Assembly (NCBI RefSeq): GCF_000711295.1
Contig: NZ_JOMJ01000004.1
Span: 496,001 to 560,000 of the forward strand
Length of the DNA stretch: 64,000 nt
Direction: 5' to 3'
Source of the DNA: Desulfohalovibrio reitneri
Lineage (GTDB): Bacteria; Desulfobacterota; Desulfovibrionia; Desulfovibrionales; Desulfovibrionaceae
Shown: piece by piece, positions 7,922-16,960 of the stretch
Layout: the number at the start of each line of letters is the position of its first letter
Numbering within the stretch: position 1 is the first letter of the stretch
Made by a program: the position numbers and the translations under genes
Notes under the pieces: model-generated
Database searches by the model: none
Seen by the model: the letters and a program-made list of their open reading frames with translations, nothing else
Told to the model about the DNA's origin: nothing

Positions 7922-9549
7922 ATGTCCAGCCAGAGCCTGACCGCAAAATACCGCCCGCAGACCTTCGCCGACGTGGTCGGCCAGGAGGCCGTGCGCAACG
8001 TGCTTTCCCGGGCAACGGCCGCCGACGCCGTGGCTCCGGCCTATCTTTTCTCCGGCACGCGCGGGGTGGGCAAGACCACCCTGGCCCGCATCCTGGCCAA
8101 GGCGCTCAACTGCCAGACCGCCCCCACCGCCGAGCCGTGCAACCAGTGCTCCCACTGCAGGCAGGTCATGGCCGGTTCGGCCGTGGACGTGGTGGAGATC
8201 GACGCCGCCTCCAACCGGGGCATCGAGGACGCCCGCAGGCTGAAGGAGGACATCGGCTACGCCCCCATCCAGGGCCGCTACAAGGTCTTCATCGTGGACG
8301 AGGCCCACATGCTGACAAACGAGGCCTTCAACTCCCTGCTCAAGACCCTGGAGGAGCCGCCGCCTCACGCCTGCTTCGTGCTGGCCACCACCGAGCCGCA
8401 CAAGTTCCCGGCCACCATCATTTCCCGTTGCCAGCACTTCACCTTCAAGCGGCTGCTCCAGGGCGCGCTGGAGGAGCATTTGTCCGGGCTCCTGTCCCGC
8501 GAGGGCGTGGAGTACGAGGAGGAGGCGGTGCGCCTCATCGCCAGGCGCGGCGCGGGCAGCGTGCGCGACGCCATGTCGCTGCTCTCCCAAGGGCTGGCCC
8601 TGGGCGGGGAGCGGCTGACGGCCGCCGACATCCGGGGCGTATTAGGGCTGGCGGGCAAGGAGGTATTCTTCGCCGTGGTGGACGCCGTGGCCAAGGGGGA
8701 CTGCCCCGCCCTGGCCGGGCTGCTGCGGCAGGTGCTGGACCAGGGGCTGGACCTGGGATTTTTCCTGCGCGAGCTGGCCTCCTGCTGGCGCGACATGTTT
8801 CTTTTGGGGCAGGGTGGCGACCAGGCAGCCGAGCTGCTGGACATGCCGGCCGAGGAGCTGGAGGAATGGAAGAAGCGGGCGGCCGCGCTGTCGCCCGGCC
8901 ATGTGCACGCCTGCTGGCAGCTGACCCTGGAGGGGCAGCGGCGGGTGCTGACCTCCCTGGAGCCAGCCCAGGCCCTGGAACTGCTGCTGTTCAACATGGC
9001 CTCCATGCCCCGCCTGCTGGACCTTTCCGGTCCCGGCGCGGGAGAGCGGGGCCCGGACCGGGTGGCGGGCAAGGCCCGGGGCAGGGCGGACAGCCGCCGT
9101 CCGGTGGGCAATCCGCCGGGCAGGCGGACTCCGGCGCTTCAGGCGCTTCCGCCGCACCTTCGGAGGCGGCCGGGCAACAGGCTTCCCGCCCGGAGGCAGC
9201 CCCCAAGGCAGCCCCCAAGCCCGCGCCGGAACCGCCCAAGCCTTCGGAACCCCAGCGTCTCCGCGCCGGGGCGCGGCCCCAGCCCCCGCGCGAGGAGCCT
9301 CCCGCGCCGCCGCCCTACATGGACGAGGAGCCGCCCTTGGCTCCCCCTCCGGGCGAGGAGGAGCGGGCGGCCTCGCCGCCGCCTCCGCCGCCATCGTCGG
9401 GGCCGGAAGGGACGGGAGGCGGGCAGCCGGCCAGAAAGACCAACCGGGAGCTTCATGAGGAAATCAAGGAGCATCCCACCATCAAGCACGTCGTGAACAC
9501 CTTGGGCGCGCGGATCATCGAGATCCGTCCCGACCGCGGCCAGGGCTAG
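7922..9549 (+). CDS. dnaX: DNA polymerase III gamma/tau subunit, with a -1 frame change near 9050
   Basis: The clamp-loader ATPase is read from the ATG at 7922. Walker A is GTRGVGKTT (about 45-53), zinc-binding cysteines lie near residues 64, 73, 76 and 79, and the DEAH-type box is in FIVDEAHML. From about 9050 the coding signal moves to the -1 frame. The original frame becomes rich in rare AGG and other unusual codons and ends at 9496. The -1 frame gives an Ala/Pro-rich linker and a sensible tau-like end (HPTIKHVVNTLGARIIEI), stopping at 9549. A G_GGC_CCG heptamer in phase with the first frame lies at 9049-9055; shifting there gives 542 residues. This may be a sequencing indel, a real mutation, or programmed slippage. 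No clear ribosome site precedes the ATG. Confidence 0.88.
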
Positions 9550-9575
9550 GCACGGAACAGACGGAGGAAAACACC

Positions 9576-9887
9576 ATGCGCGGCATGAACGATTTGATGC
9601 GCCAGGCCCAGCAGATGCACAAGAAGATGGAGAAGGTGCAGGAGGAACTGGCCCAAAAGACCGTGGAGGCCCAGGCCGGCGGCGGCATGGTCACGGCCAC
9701 GGCCAACGGCCAGGGCGACCTCGTGGGCCTGAAGATCGACCCCTCGGTGGTGGACCCCGAGGACGTGGAAATGCTGCAGGATCTGGTCCTGGCCGCCTGC
9801 AAGGAGGCCCAGAAGAAAGGCAAGCAGATGCAGGAGGACGAGATGGGCGAGCTGACCGGCGGCATGAACTTCCCGGGCATGTTCTAG
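9576..9887 (+). CDS. ebfC: YbaB/EbfC nucleoid-associated protein
   Basis: A 103-residue protein with the YbaB fold pattern. An N-terminal helix is rich in Met, Gln and Lys (MNDLMRQAQQMHKKMEK), a glycine-rich strand region follows (GGGMVTATANGQGDLVGLKID), and then a C-terminal helix. The family forms dimers that bind DNA with little sequence preference. It is nearly always encoded between dnaX and recR, as here, and is thought to help recombination or nucleoid structure. GGAGG lies upstream of the ATG. The gene ends one base before recR. Confidence 0.92.
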   Translation: MRGMNDLMRQAQQMHKKMEKVQEELAQKTVEAQAGGGMVTATANGQGDLVGLKIDPSVVDPEDVEMLQDLVLAACKEAQKKGKQMQEDEMGELTGGMNFPGMF

Positions 9888-9888
9888 C

Positions 9889-10494
9889 ATGGACAGCCTG
9901 CCCGGTCCGCTGCGCGATCTCAGCGAGCGGCTGGCCAAGCTCCCCGGCCTGGGGCCCAAGTCCGCCCTGCGCATCGCCCTGACCCTGCTCAAGTGGCCGC
10001 GCGAACGGGCCGACGCCCTGGGGGAGGCCATCCTCACCCTGCGGGAGTCGCTGTGCTTCTGCTCGCGCTGCCACGCCCTGGCGGAAAACGACCCCTGCCC
10101 CATCTGCGCCGACCCGGGCCGCGACGACAGCCAATTGTGCCTGGTGGGGGAGTGGGACAGCCTGCTGAGCATGGAGGAGGGCGGCTTCTTCACCGGCCGC
10201 TACATGGTGCTTGGTGGCCTGCTGGCCCCGCTGGAGGGCGCGGACGCCTCGCAGCTGGAGATCGACGCCCTGCGCGAGCGGCTGGCCGAAGGGAACGTGC
10301 GGGAACTCATCCTGGCCCTGGGCACCACCATGGAGGCGGAGGCCACGGCCTCCTACGTCAAGAACATGGTGGAGAAGGATTTCCCGGCCGTGGGGCTGAC
10401 CCGGCTGGCCCAGGGCATTCCTCTGGGCTCGGAGGTCAAGTACGTGGACAGGGAGACCCTGCGTCAGTCGCTTCTGCATCGACAGAAATTGTAA
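9889..10494 (+). CDS. recR: Recombination mediator protein RecR
   Basis: A 201-residue RecR of normal length. It has an N-terminal helix-hairpin-helix (LAKLPGLGPKSALRIAL) and a four-cysteine zinc finger (CFCSRCHALAENDPCPIC, about residues 56-73). The Toprim domain starts at LCLVGEWDSLLSME, and a C-terminal Walker-B-like region (ALGTTMEAEATASYV) follows. RecR works with RecO/RecF to load RecA at gaps. It begins one base after ebfC, so translation of the two is probably coupled within a dnaX-ebfC-recR operon. Confidence 0.95.
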   Translation: MDSLPGPLRDLSERLAKLPGLGPKSALRIALTLLKWPRERADALGEAILTLRESLCFCSRCHALAENDPCPICADPGRDDSQLCLVGEWDSLLSMEEGGFFTGRYMVLGGLLAPLEGADASQLEIDALRERLAEGNVRELILALGTTMEAEATASYVKNMVEKDFPAVGLTRLAQGIPLGSEVKYVDRETLRQSLLHRQKL

Positions 10495-10517
10495 AGCGTC
10501 CGCTCCTGGGGTATAGG
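10489..10517 (+). promoter_or_regulatory. Promoter for the orphan oxidoreductase gamma gene
   Basis: TTGTAA, exactly 17 bases, then TATAGG. It overlaps the end of recR and ends 37 bases before the next ATG. This suggests the following gene is transcribed separately from the replication/recombination genes. Confidence 0.5.
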
Positions 10518-10554
10518 GTAGTCGAGGAACCAACCAGCACGGGAGAGTGAGGCC

Positions 10555-11100
10555 ATGCTTGAGATTCGCATCCACGGACGTGGCGGCCAGGGCGGCGTGA
10601 CCAGCGCCGAGCTGCTGGCCAAGGCGGTCATCGACCAGGGGCGGTTCGCCCAGGCGTTCCCCAGTTTCGGCCCGGAGCGGCGCGGCGCGCCGGTGGTGGC
10701 CTTCGTACGCGTCAGTGGCGAGCAGATCCGCCTGCGGGAAAAGATCTACAAGCCGGACGTCGTGCTGGTGCTGGACCCGTCCCTGTTGGACATAGTGGAC
10801 GTGGCCGAGGGGCTGGCCGAGGACGGCGTGGTGGTGGTCAACACCAACCGCTCCGCCGAGGAGCTGAAGCGAAAGTACGGCTGGCCGCGCGTGGCCACGG
10901 TGGACGCCCAGAAGGTGGCCCTGGAGGAGCTGGGGGTGCCCATCACCAACACCACCATGCTCGGGGCGCTTTTGCGGGCCGTGGATATCCTCCCGGCCGA
11001 GGCCATGGAGGATTCCATCGCCGAGCGCTTCGGCCCCAAGCTGGGCCCCAAGAACTACAAGGCCCTGGGCCGCGCCCACGCCGAAACCGTGGTGGCCTGA
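10555..11100 (+). CDS. 2-oxoacid:acceptor oxidoreductase, gamma-type subunit (no partner subunits nearby)
   Basis: A 181-residue protein matching the gamma (catalytic domain II) subunit of pyruvate/2-oxoacid:ferredoxin oxidoreductases. It has the N-terminal motif IRIHGRGGQGGVTSAELLA, the segment FPSFGPERRGAPV and the C-terminal VPITNTTMLGALLRA. In four-subunit enzymes it works with alpha, beta and delta subunits, and the closely related pyruvate-type gamma has the GPERRGA motif. None of those partners is next to it. The only other such genes in the window are the fused gamma-alpha KorA and KorB near 32-34 kb, which do not need it. It may supply a complex encoded elsewhere or modify one. Confidence 0.82.
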   Translation: MLEIRIHGRGGQGGVTSAELLAKAVIDQGRFAQAFPSFGPERRGAPVVAFVRVSGEQIRLREKIYKPDVVLVLDPSLLDIVDVAEGLAEDGVVVVNTNRSAEELKRKYGWPRVATVDAQKVALEELGVPITNTTMLGALLRAVDILPAEAMEDSIAERFGPKLGPKNYKALGRAHAETVVA

Positions 11101-11118
11101 GCCAGCCGATTCCCGTCA

Positions 11119-13395
11119 TTGCCTGAATCCCAAGGGGGGCGCGGCGACGCCCCCCATTCCCAGCACGCCCTGGCCCCCGACCTGCAACAGCCCGACGGCG
11201 AGGTGCGCCTCAAGGGCGAGGTGCGGACCATTTCCTACCAGAACGAGGAGTCCGGCTTCACCGTGGCCCGGCTGTCCTCCCCGGACGAGCCCGGCGACAT
11301 CACCATCGTCGGCCGCATGGGCGGCCTGACACCCGGCGAGATGCTGGAGCTGTGGGGCCACTGGAAGGAGCATCCCCGCTTCGGCAGCCAGTTCGAGGTC
11401 AGCTCCTTCGTGCAGACCTATCCGGCCACTGAGAACGGCATCATCCGCTTCCTGTCATCCGGCCTCATTAAAGGGGTGGGCCGGGCCACGGCCGAGCGCA
11501 TGGTGGCCCGCTTCGGCACCGGGGTGCTGGACATCCTGGACGACGAGCCTGAGCGGCTGCTGGAAGTGGACAAGATCGGTGAGAAGAAGCTGGAGGGCAT
11601 CAAGGAGTCCTGGCGCGAGCAGCGCGAGGTGCGGGGGCTGATGCTCTTTTTGCAGAGCCACGAGGTGTCCACCACCTACGCCTCGCGCATTTTCGAGATT
11701 TACGGCACCGGCGCGGTGGGCGCGTTGCAGGAGAACCCCTACGAGCTGGCTTACCGCATCAAGGGCGTTGGCTTCCGCACGGCCGACCGCATGGCCCAGC
11801 GGCTGGGCTTCGCCCCGGACAGCCCCCAGCGGGTGGAGGCGGCCACCGTCTACCGCCTGCACCAACTCTCAGACCAGGGGCATTTGTTCACGGAAGCCGC
11901 AGACCTCTACCCCATGGTCTCGGAAATGCTGGGCGGCATCGACGAGGACCGCTTCGAGGACGCCCTGGAGCGGCTGGCAGAGCGCAAGCGCGTCGTGGTC
12001 ATGCCCCTGCCCGCCCAGAACGTGGAGCGGGCCGTCTACCTGCACCTCTTCTACCGCCAGGAGAACGAGGCGGCCACCCGGGTGCAGGCGCTTCTGGACC
12101 ACCCCTGCGGCCGCGACCTGGCCCCGGAAGTGGAGTCCATGCTGCCCGAGCTGGAGAGCGAGGCGAGGTTGACGCTTTCCTCGGAGCAGCGGGAGGCGGT
12201 GCTGGGCGCGCTGTCGCACAAGGCGTACATCGTCACCGGCGGTCCGGGTACGGGTAAGACCACCATCACCCGCATGATCGTGCGGGCCATGGAGCGGGCC
12301 GGGCTGAAGCTGCGGCTGGCCGCGCCCACGGGCCGGGCGGCCAAGCGGCTGAGCGAGGCGGCTGGGCACGAGGCCTCCACCCTGCACCGGCTGCTGCAAT
12401 TCCAGCCGGGAGGCGGCTTCGGCAAGAACGAGGAGAGCAAGCTGCGCGCCCAGGCGGTCATCGTTGACGAGGCCTCCATGCTGGACATCGGCCTCTTTGT
12501 GGCGCTTCTGCGCGCCCTGCCGCTGACCTGCCGCCTTATCCTGGTGGGCGACGTGAACCAGCTGCCTTCGGTGGGGCCGGGCAACGTGCTGGCCGACCTG
12601 CTGGACTCCGAGTGCGTGCCCCACCTGCGCCTGACCCGCATCTACCGCCAGGCCTTGCAATCCGGCATCGTGCGCAACGCCCACCGGGTCAACCAGGGCG
12701 AGTTTCCCCAGGAGGACGGCGGGACCGACCCGCCGGAGAAGGACTTCTGGTGGATTCGCCAGGACGACCCCGCCCGGGTGCGCGCCCTGGTTGAGTCCTG
12801 CGTGCTGGACCGCATCCCCGCCGCCTACGGCCTGGATCCCATCAAGGACATCCAGGTGCTGACCCCCATGCACAAGGGCGAGGTGGGCACCCAGACCCTC
12901 AACGAGCGCCTGCAGGAGGGGCTCAATCCCCTGCGCCCCGGCATGGCGGAGATACGGCGCGGCTCCCTGCGCCTGCGCCAGGGGGACAGGGTGCTGCAGA
13001 CCCGCAACAACTACGACAAGGAAGTATTCAACGGCGACCTGGGCCTGGTGGAGGAAGTGGACCCGCAAGAGGGCGCCATGGTGGACATCGACGGCCGCAG
13101 CATCGTCTACGACCTGGCCGACCTGGACGAGTTGAAGCTAGCGTACGCCGTGAGCGTGCACAAGTCGCAGGGCAGCGAGTATCCGGCCGTGGTGGTGCCG
13201 CTGCTCACCCAGCATTTCGTGCTGCTGCAACGCAACCTGCTGTACACGGCGCTCACCCGGGCACGGTCGCTGGTGGTGCTGGTGGGCGGGCACAAGGCCG
13301 TGGCCCTGGCCCTGAAGAACACCCGCTCCTTCGAGCGCAACACGAACCTGCGCTACCGCCTCCAGGAGCTGTGCAACCAGCCCCACCTGCTCTGA
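11119..13395 (+). CDS. recD2: RecD2-like ATP-dependent DNA helicase
   Basis: A 758-residue SF1B helicase of the RecD2 type. The N-terminal OB/HHH region (about 30-320) includes GLIKGVGRATAERMVARFG and YRIKGVGFRTADRMA. The motor follows, with Walker A GGPGTGKTT, motif II VDEASMLD, motif III VGDVNQLPSVGPG, and the C-terminal AYAVSVHKSQGSEYPAVV. RecD2 proteins are 5'-3' helicases found in bacteria without RecBC partners and are linked to repair and fork stability. The TTG at 11119 is the longest possible start but lacks a ribosome site. GTG at 11203, right before the conserved KGEVRTISYQNEESGF segment, is a real alternative. It follows the gamma-subunit gene closely. Confidence 0.88.
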   Translation: MPESQGGRGDAPHSQHALAPDLQQPDGEVRLKGEVRTISYQNEESGFTVARLSSPDEPGDITIVGRMGGLTPGEMLELWGHWKEHPRFGSQFEVSSFVQTYPATENGIIRFLSSGLIKGVGRATAERMVARFGTGVLDILDDEPERLLEVDKIGEKKLEGIKESWREQREVRGLMLFLQSHEVSTTYASRIFEIYGTGAVGALQENPYELAYRIKGVGFRTADRMAQRLGFAPDSPQRVEAATVYRLHQLSDQGHLFTEAADLYPMVSEMLGGIDEDRFEDALERLAERKRVVVMPLPAQNVERAVYLHLFYRQENEAATRVQALLDHPCGRDLAPEVESMLPELESEARLTLSSEQREAVLGALSHKAYIVTGGPGTGKTTITRMIVRAMERAGLKLRLAAPTGRAAKRLSEAAGHEASTLHRLLQFQPGGGFGKNEESKLRAQAVIVDEASMLDIGLFVALLRALPLTCRLILVGDVNQLPSVGPGNVLADLLDSECVPHLRLTRIYRQALQSGIVRNAHRVNQGEFPQEDGGTDPPEKDFWWIRQDDPARVRALVESCVLDRIPAAYGLDPIKDIQVLTPMHKGEVGTQTLNERLQEGLNPLRPGMAEIRRGSLRLRQGDRVLQTRNNYDKEVFNGDLGLVEEVDPQEGAMVDIDGRSIVYDLADLDELKLAYAVSVHKSQGSEYPAVVVPLLTQHFVLLQRNLLYTALTRARSLVVLVGGHKAVALALKNTRSFERNTNLRYRLQELCNQPHLL

Positions 13396-13452
13396 TAATC
13401 CGCCTCAAGGATAGTTTACAGACCCCGTTGCATGGGCTACTCCAGGCCTGCC

Positions 13453-14142
13453 ATGAAACTCTCCGTCATCATTCCCTGCTACAACGAGGTCGGCACCATC
13501 GACGGCATCGTCGAGGCGGTGCGCAACTCCCCCCACCAGGATATCGAGATCATCGCCGTGGACGACGGCTCCACCGACGGCACGCGCGAGCGGCTGCGGG
13601 AGCTTGAGGGGCGGCGTATCGACAAGGTGCTGCTGCACCAGCGCAACCAGGGCAAGGGCGCGGCCCTGCACACAGGCTTCAAGCACGCCACCGGGGACGT
13701 GGTGGTGGTGCAGGACGCGGACCTGGAATACGACCCGCAGGAATACCCCATCCTGCTGGATCCCATCATCCAGGGCAGGGCGGACGTGGTCTACGGCTCC
13801 CGCTTCGCCTCGGGCGGGGCGCACCGGGTGCTGTACTTTTGGCACCGGGTGGGCAACCTGTTCCTGACCCTGCTCTCCAACATGGCCACCAACCTCAACC
13901 TCACGGACATGGAGACCTGCTACAAGGCCTTCCGACGCGAGGTCATCCAATCCATCGAGCTGAAGGAAAAGCGGTTCGGTTTCGAACCGGAGGTCACGGC
14001 CAAGCTGGCCAAGAAGGGCTGCCGCATCTACGAGGTGGGCATCTCCTACTACGGCCGCACCTACGCCGAGGGCAAGAAGATCAACTGGAAAGACGGCGTG
14101 GCGGCGCTGAAGTGCATCATCAAGTACAATTTCCTGGGCTGA
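13453..14142 (+). CDS. Glycosyltransferase family 2 (dolichol-phosphate mannose synthase-like)
   Basis: A GT2 (GT-A fold) enzyme of about 229 residues. It has the nucleotide-sugar motif [12 protein letters not shown], the VDDGSTDGT segment, the metal-binding QDADLEYDP and [14 protein letters not shown]. No C-terminal membrane helices are present. This resembles DPM1-like enzymes that load a sugar onto polyprenyl phosphate at the inner membrane. The next gene is a polytopic GT-C transferase that would use such a lipid-linked sugar, so the two probably form a lipid or protein glycosylation pair. An in-frame ATG at 13432 is also possible; neither start has a clear ribosome site. Confidence 0.85.
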   Translation: MKLSVIIPCYNEVGTIDGIVEAVRNSPHQDIEIIAVDDGSTDGTRERLRELEGRRIDKVLLHQRNQGKGAALHTGFKHATGDVVVVQDADLEYDPQEYPILLDPIIQGRADVVYGSRFASGGAHRVLYFWHRVGNLFLTLLSNMATNLNLTDMETCYKAFRREVIQSIELKEKRFGFEPEVTAKLAKKGCRIYEVGISYYGRTYAEGKKINWKDGVAALKCIIKYNFLG

Positions 14143-15305
14143 GCGGCCGCACCATTCTGGCTGTCTGCGTGCTGGCCGCGCTGGCGGTGCGTTTGGTCTA
14201 TGCCCTGGCAGTGCATCCGCTGGAGCTGTTTCCCGACGAAAACCGTTTTCTCTGCGCGGCAGAGAACATCCTGGCCGGGGCGCACATCGGCTGCGGCAAG
14301 TACGCCCACGACATGCCCCTGGTGCCGGTGCTTCTGGCCGCCTGCAAGGCCGTGGGGGTTGGCGAGGACGGGTACCGCGCCCTGCAGGCCGTAATCGGCG
14401 CGCTGCTGGTGCTGCCCGTGGCCGGGCTGGCCCACCGGCTGCACGCCTCCAGGCTGAGCCTGGCCCTGGCTGGTGCGGCCGTGGCGGTTTACCCCTTCTT
14501 CATTTTTTACACCGCGCTGCTGCTGTCCGAAACGCTGTTCGTCTTTCTCACCGCGCTGTTGTTCTGGCATTTCTCCGCTCCCCGACCGGGGCAGGGCTGG
14601 CGGACCGGGCTGACCGCCGGGCTGGCCCACCTCACCCGGCCCACGCTCTTTTACTTTCTGCCGGTGGCCGCTGCCTGGCAGTGGCTTGCCGCACGCTGGA
14701 GCCCGCGCAGGCTGGCCGTGGCCGGGGTGGTATTCGCCCTGCTGCTGGCTCCGTGGGTGGTGCGCAACTACCAGGTTTTCGGACAGTTCATGGCCACCAA
14801 CACCGGCGGCGGACAGGTGCTGTGGGACGCCAACAACCCCTGGAACCCCACCGGCGGCGTGCCCCCGGACGACTCCCCGCACAACGACATGGTGCCGGAC
14901 GAGCTGGACGAGCTTGAACGGGACAAGTGGATGAAGCGGGAGGCGGTGGAGTACATGGTCGAGGACCCCGGCCGTACCCTGGGCATTGCGGTGAACAAGT
15001 TCCGCCGCTTCTGGAACCTCTGGCCCAACGCGCCTCAGTTCAGTCAGGGGCCCTACAAGTGGGCGGCGCTGGCCAGCTTCGGCCCGGTGCTGCTGCTGGC
15101 CCTGGCCTCGCTGTGGGTGCTGCGCGACCGCTGGCGGACCACCGGGCTGCTGTGGCTCTTTTTCGCCTATTATACCGCGCTGCATCTGGTGGCCATGGGC
15201 TCCATACGCTATCGTCTGCCCCTGGAACCGCTGCTCATCGCCCTGGCCGCGGCCTGTCTGGGCAGGCTGCTGCGTCGGGGCAAGCCTTCCCGGGAGGCGT
15301 CGTGA
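14112..15305 (+). CDS. Polytopic glycosyltransferase, GT39/ArnT-like
   Basis: An integral membrane protein of about 397 residues with roughly nine to ten hydrophobic helices. The first is near residues 15-32 ([19 protein letters not shown]). The acidic segment FPDENRFL in the first loop matches the catalytic acidic loop of GT-C enzymes that use polyprenyl-phosphate sugars. A large soluble loop lies around [12 protein letters not shown]. The target (lipid A, polysaccharide or protein) cannot be told. The start is uncertain: GTG at 14112 overlaps the GT2 gene by 31 bases, and GTG at 14169 is possible but would shorten the first helix. The stop overlaps the next start as GTGA. Confidence 0.75.
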   Translation: MHHQVQFPGLSGRTILAVCVLAALAVRLVYALAVHPLELFPDENRFLCAAENILAGAHIGCGKYAHDMPLVPVLLAACKAVGVGEDGYRALQAVIGALLVLPVAGLAHRLHASRLSLALAGAAVAVYPFFIFYTALLLSETLFVFLTALLFWHFSAPRPGQGWRTGLTAGLAHLTRPTLFYFLPVAAAWQWLAARWSPRRLAVAGVVFALLLAPWVVRNYQVFGQFMATNTGGGQVLWDANNPWNPTGGVPPDDSPHNDMVPDELDELERDKWMKREAVEYMVEDPGRTLGIAVNKFRRFWNLWPNAPQFSQGPYKWAALASFGPVLLLALASLWVLRDRWRTTGLLWLFFAYYTALHLVAMGSIRYRLPLEPLLIALAAACLGRLLRRGKPSREAS

Positions 15306-16672
15306 AAGAGCCTTGCCAGATTCTGACCATCGCCGGGTCCGACTCCGGCGGCGGAGCCGGCATCCAGGCCGACCTGAAGACCTTCGCCATGCTGGGCACT
15401 TACGGGGCCAGCGTCATCACCGCCCTGACCGCCCAGAATTCCATGGGCGTGCGCGGGGTTTCCTCGCCGGATCCGGAATTCGTGGGCCAGCAGCTGGACG
15501 CCGTGCTCGGGGACCTGGACATCCGCGCGGCCAAGACCGGCATGCTCTTTTCCTCTGAGATCATCCGCGTGGTGGCGGAGAAGCTGCGCGACCGCTCTTT
15601 CCCTCTGGTGGTTGACCCGGTCAGCGTGGCCGCCTCCGGCGACCGGCTCCTCAAGGCGGACGCCCTGGGCGCGCTCAAGGAGGAGATTCTGCCCCAAGCC
15701 GACCTGCTGACCCCCAACCGCCAGGAAGCGGAGCTGTTGGCCGGGCTGTCCATCACTTCCCGCGAGGAGTGTTTCACCGCCCTGCGCCGCATCCGCAAGC
15801 TGGGGCCCAAGGCGGTGCTCATCAAGGGCGGGCATTTCGACGAGTTCGCCGCGGTCACGGACTGGCTGCTGGAGGGCGACGGCGACCCCGTGCCCCTGAT
15901 GCAGCCCAAGGTGGCCACGGCCAACCTGCACGGCACCGGCTGCACCCTGGCCGCGGCCATCGCCGCGGAGCTGGGCAAGGACGCGGACCTGGTCTCGGCC
16001 ATCAGCCGGGCGCAGTCGTACCTCAACCGCGCCCTGCGGGCATCGTTCCAGGTGGGGGCGGGCCCCGGCCCGGCCCATCACGGTTTCGCCCTGGAACAGG
16101 CCGGGCAGATGGCCCGTCTGCCCCAGCGCTGCGCCGGGCTGGCCAGGCGGCTGGCCGCGCTGCCAGGCATGGGGCGGCTTCTTGACGGCGGCTGGGCCAA
16201 TCTGGCCCTGGCTCCCAACCTGCCCGCCGGACCGGAGCAGGTGGTCTCCCTGGAGGGCGGCCTGCGTTTGGCCCCGGACGGCTCCATCTTCACCGCGGGC
16301 TGCCCCGCCTTTGGCGCGGCTGAGGAATTGGGGCGGCGGCTGGTGGCCTGCGAGCGCTCCCTGGGCGGAGTGAACGCCGCTCTGGAGCTGGAGGCGGGGG
16401 AGACCGTCCTGCCCGCGGCCTCGCGCACCGGCCCGGACTGGCTGCTGGTGCCCCGCCCTCCGGCCGAACGGGAGGACACCGCCGGGCCGGTGGCTTGGGA
16501 GTACGACGAGCATCTGCTGTCTTTTCTGGATGAACACGCCGGGGACGGGAAAACCCGTGTGCTTGCCTTCGAGGGCGGGGGAGGGCGCGTCATGATTCTG
16601 GCGGCCGATCCTGAGGAGCTTTTGCAGCGGGTGGCCGAGCTGGTCCGGGCCTGCGGCGGGGATGCCGGTTGA
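15302..16672 (+). CDS. thiD: ThiD kinase fused to a ThiN-like domain
   Basis: A 456-residue protein. Residues 1-265 are a hydroxymethylpyrimidine (phosphate) kinase: [20 protein letters not shown], a KTGML motif, [19 protein letters not shown] and the anion hole [14 protein letters not shown]. Residues about 275-456 resemble ThiN (non-homologous thiamine-phosphate synthase), with [31 protein letters not shown] and [20 protein letters not shown] ThiD-ThiN fusion would phosphorylate HMP-P and join it to the thiazole phosphate. The ThiN-like part looks diverged: the basic residue usual in the N-x-R/K motif after GCPxFG is not evident. The GTG start overlaps the previous stop and has GGGAGG upstream. 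Confidence 0.85.
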   Translation: MKEPCQILTIAGSDSGGGAGIQADLKTFAMLGTYGASVITALTAQNSMGVRGVSSPDPEFVGQQLDAVLGDLDIRAAKTGMLFSSEIIRVVAEKLRDRSFPLVVDPVSVAASGDRLLKADALGALKEEILPQADLLTPNRQEAELLAGLSITSREECFTALRRIRKLGPKAVLIKGGHFDEFAAVTDWLLEGDGDPVPLMQPKVATANLHGTGCTLAAAIAAELGKDADLVSAISRAQSYLNRALRASFQVGAGPGPAHHGFALEQAGQMARLPQRCAGLARRLAALPGMGRLLDGGWANLALAPNLPAGPEQVVSLEGGLRLAPDGSIFTAGCPAFGAAEELGRRLVACERSLGGVNAALELEAGETVLPAASRTGPDWLLVPRPPAEREDTAGPVAWEYDEHLLSFLDEHAGDGKTRVLAFEGGGGRVMILAADPEELLQRVAELVRACGGDAG

Positions 16673-16755
16673 CACCCCACGGGGAGTGTGTGAAATGGCC
16701 CTGCCCCGGAAGAGGCGCTTTCCGGGCTTCTTCCCTTCGCTTTGGCTGACCGCGC

Positions 16756-16840
16756 GGCCGGGTGGTGGAACTGGTAAACACGCTGGTCTTAGGAACCAGT
16801 GCCCCAGGGCTTGCGGGTTCGAGTCCCGCCCCGGCCACCA
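16756..16840 (+). tRNA. tRNA-Leu (anticodon TAG)
   Basis: An 85-base class II tRNA. The acceptor stem is GGCCGGG/CCCGGCC, the anticodon loop CTTAGGA reads TAG, and the long variable arm (TGCCCCAGGGCTTGC region) is typical of leucine. The T arm is GCGGG-TTCGAGT-CCCGC and the CCA end is encoded. It lies just upstream of tig. Confidence 0.95.
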
Positions 16841-16879
16841 CAGGACAGTCTCCTTTACTCCATCCGAATCGCTGGCTGT

Positions 16880-16909
16880 TTGACAGCCGGGCCTTGCGGA
16901 GCGTATAGG
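16880..16909 (+). promoter_or_regulatory. Promoter for tig
   Basis: TTGACA, an 18-base spacer, then TATAGG, 51 bases upstream of the trigger factor start and 40 bases after the tRNA. The -35 is perfect. Confidence 0.6.
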
Positions 16910-16960
16910 GCCTTGCTTCACTGCAAAGGACCAATTCCGCCCCAAAAGGAGCCTATATTC

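Noticed and set aside
7922-9496. Treating the 524-codon zero-frame dnaX product as the natural protein
   Set aside because: After about 9050 this frame has many AGG arginines and no family resemblance, while the -1 frame has normal codon use and a sensible tau-like end.
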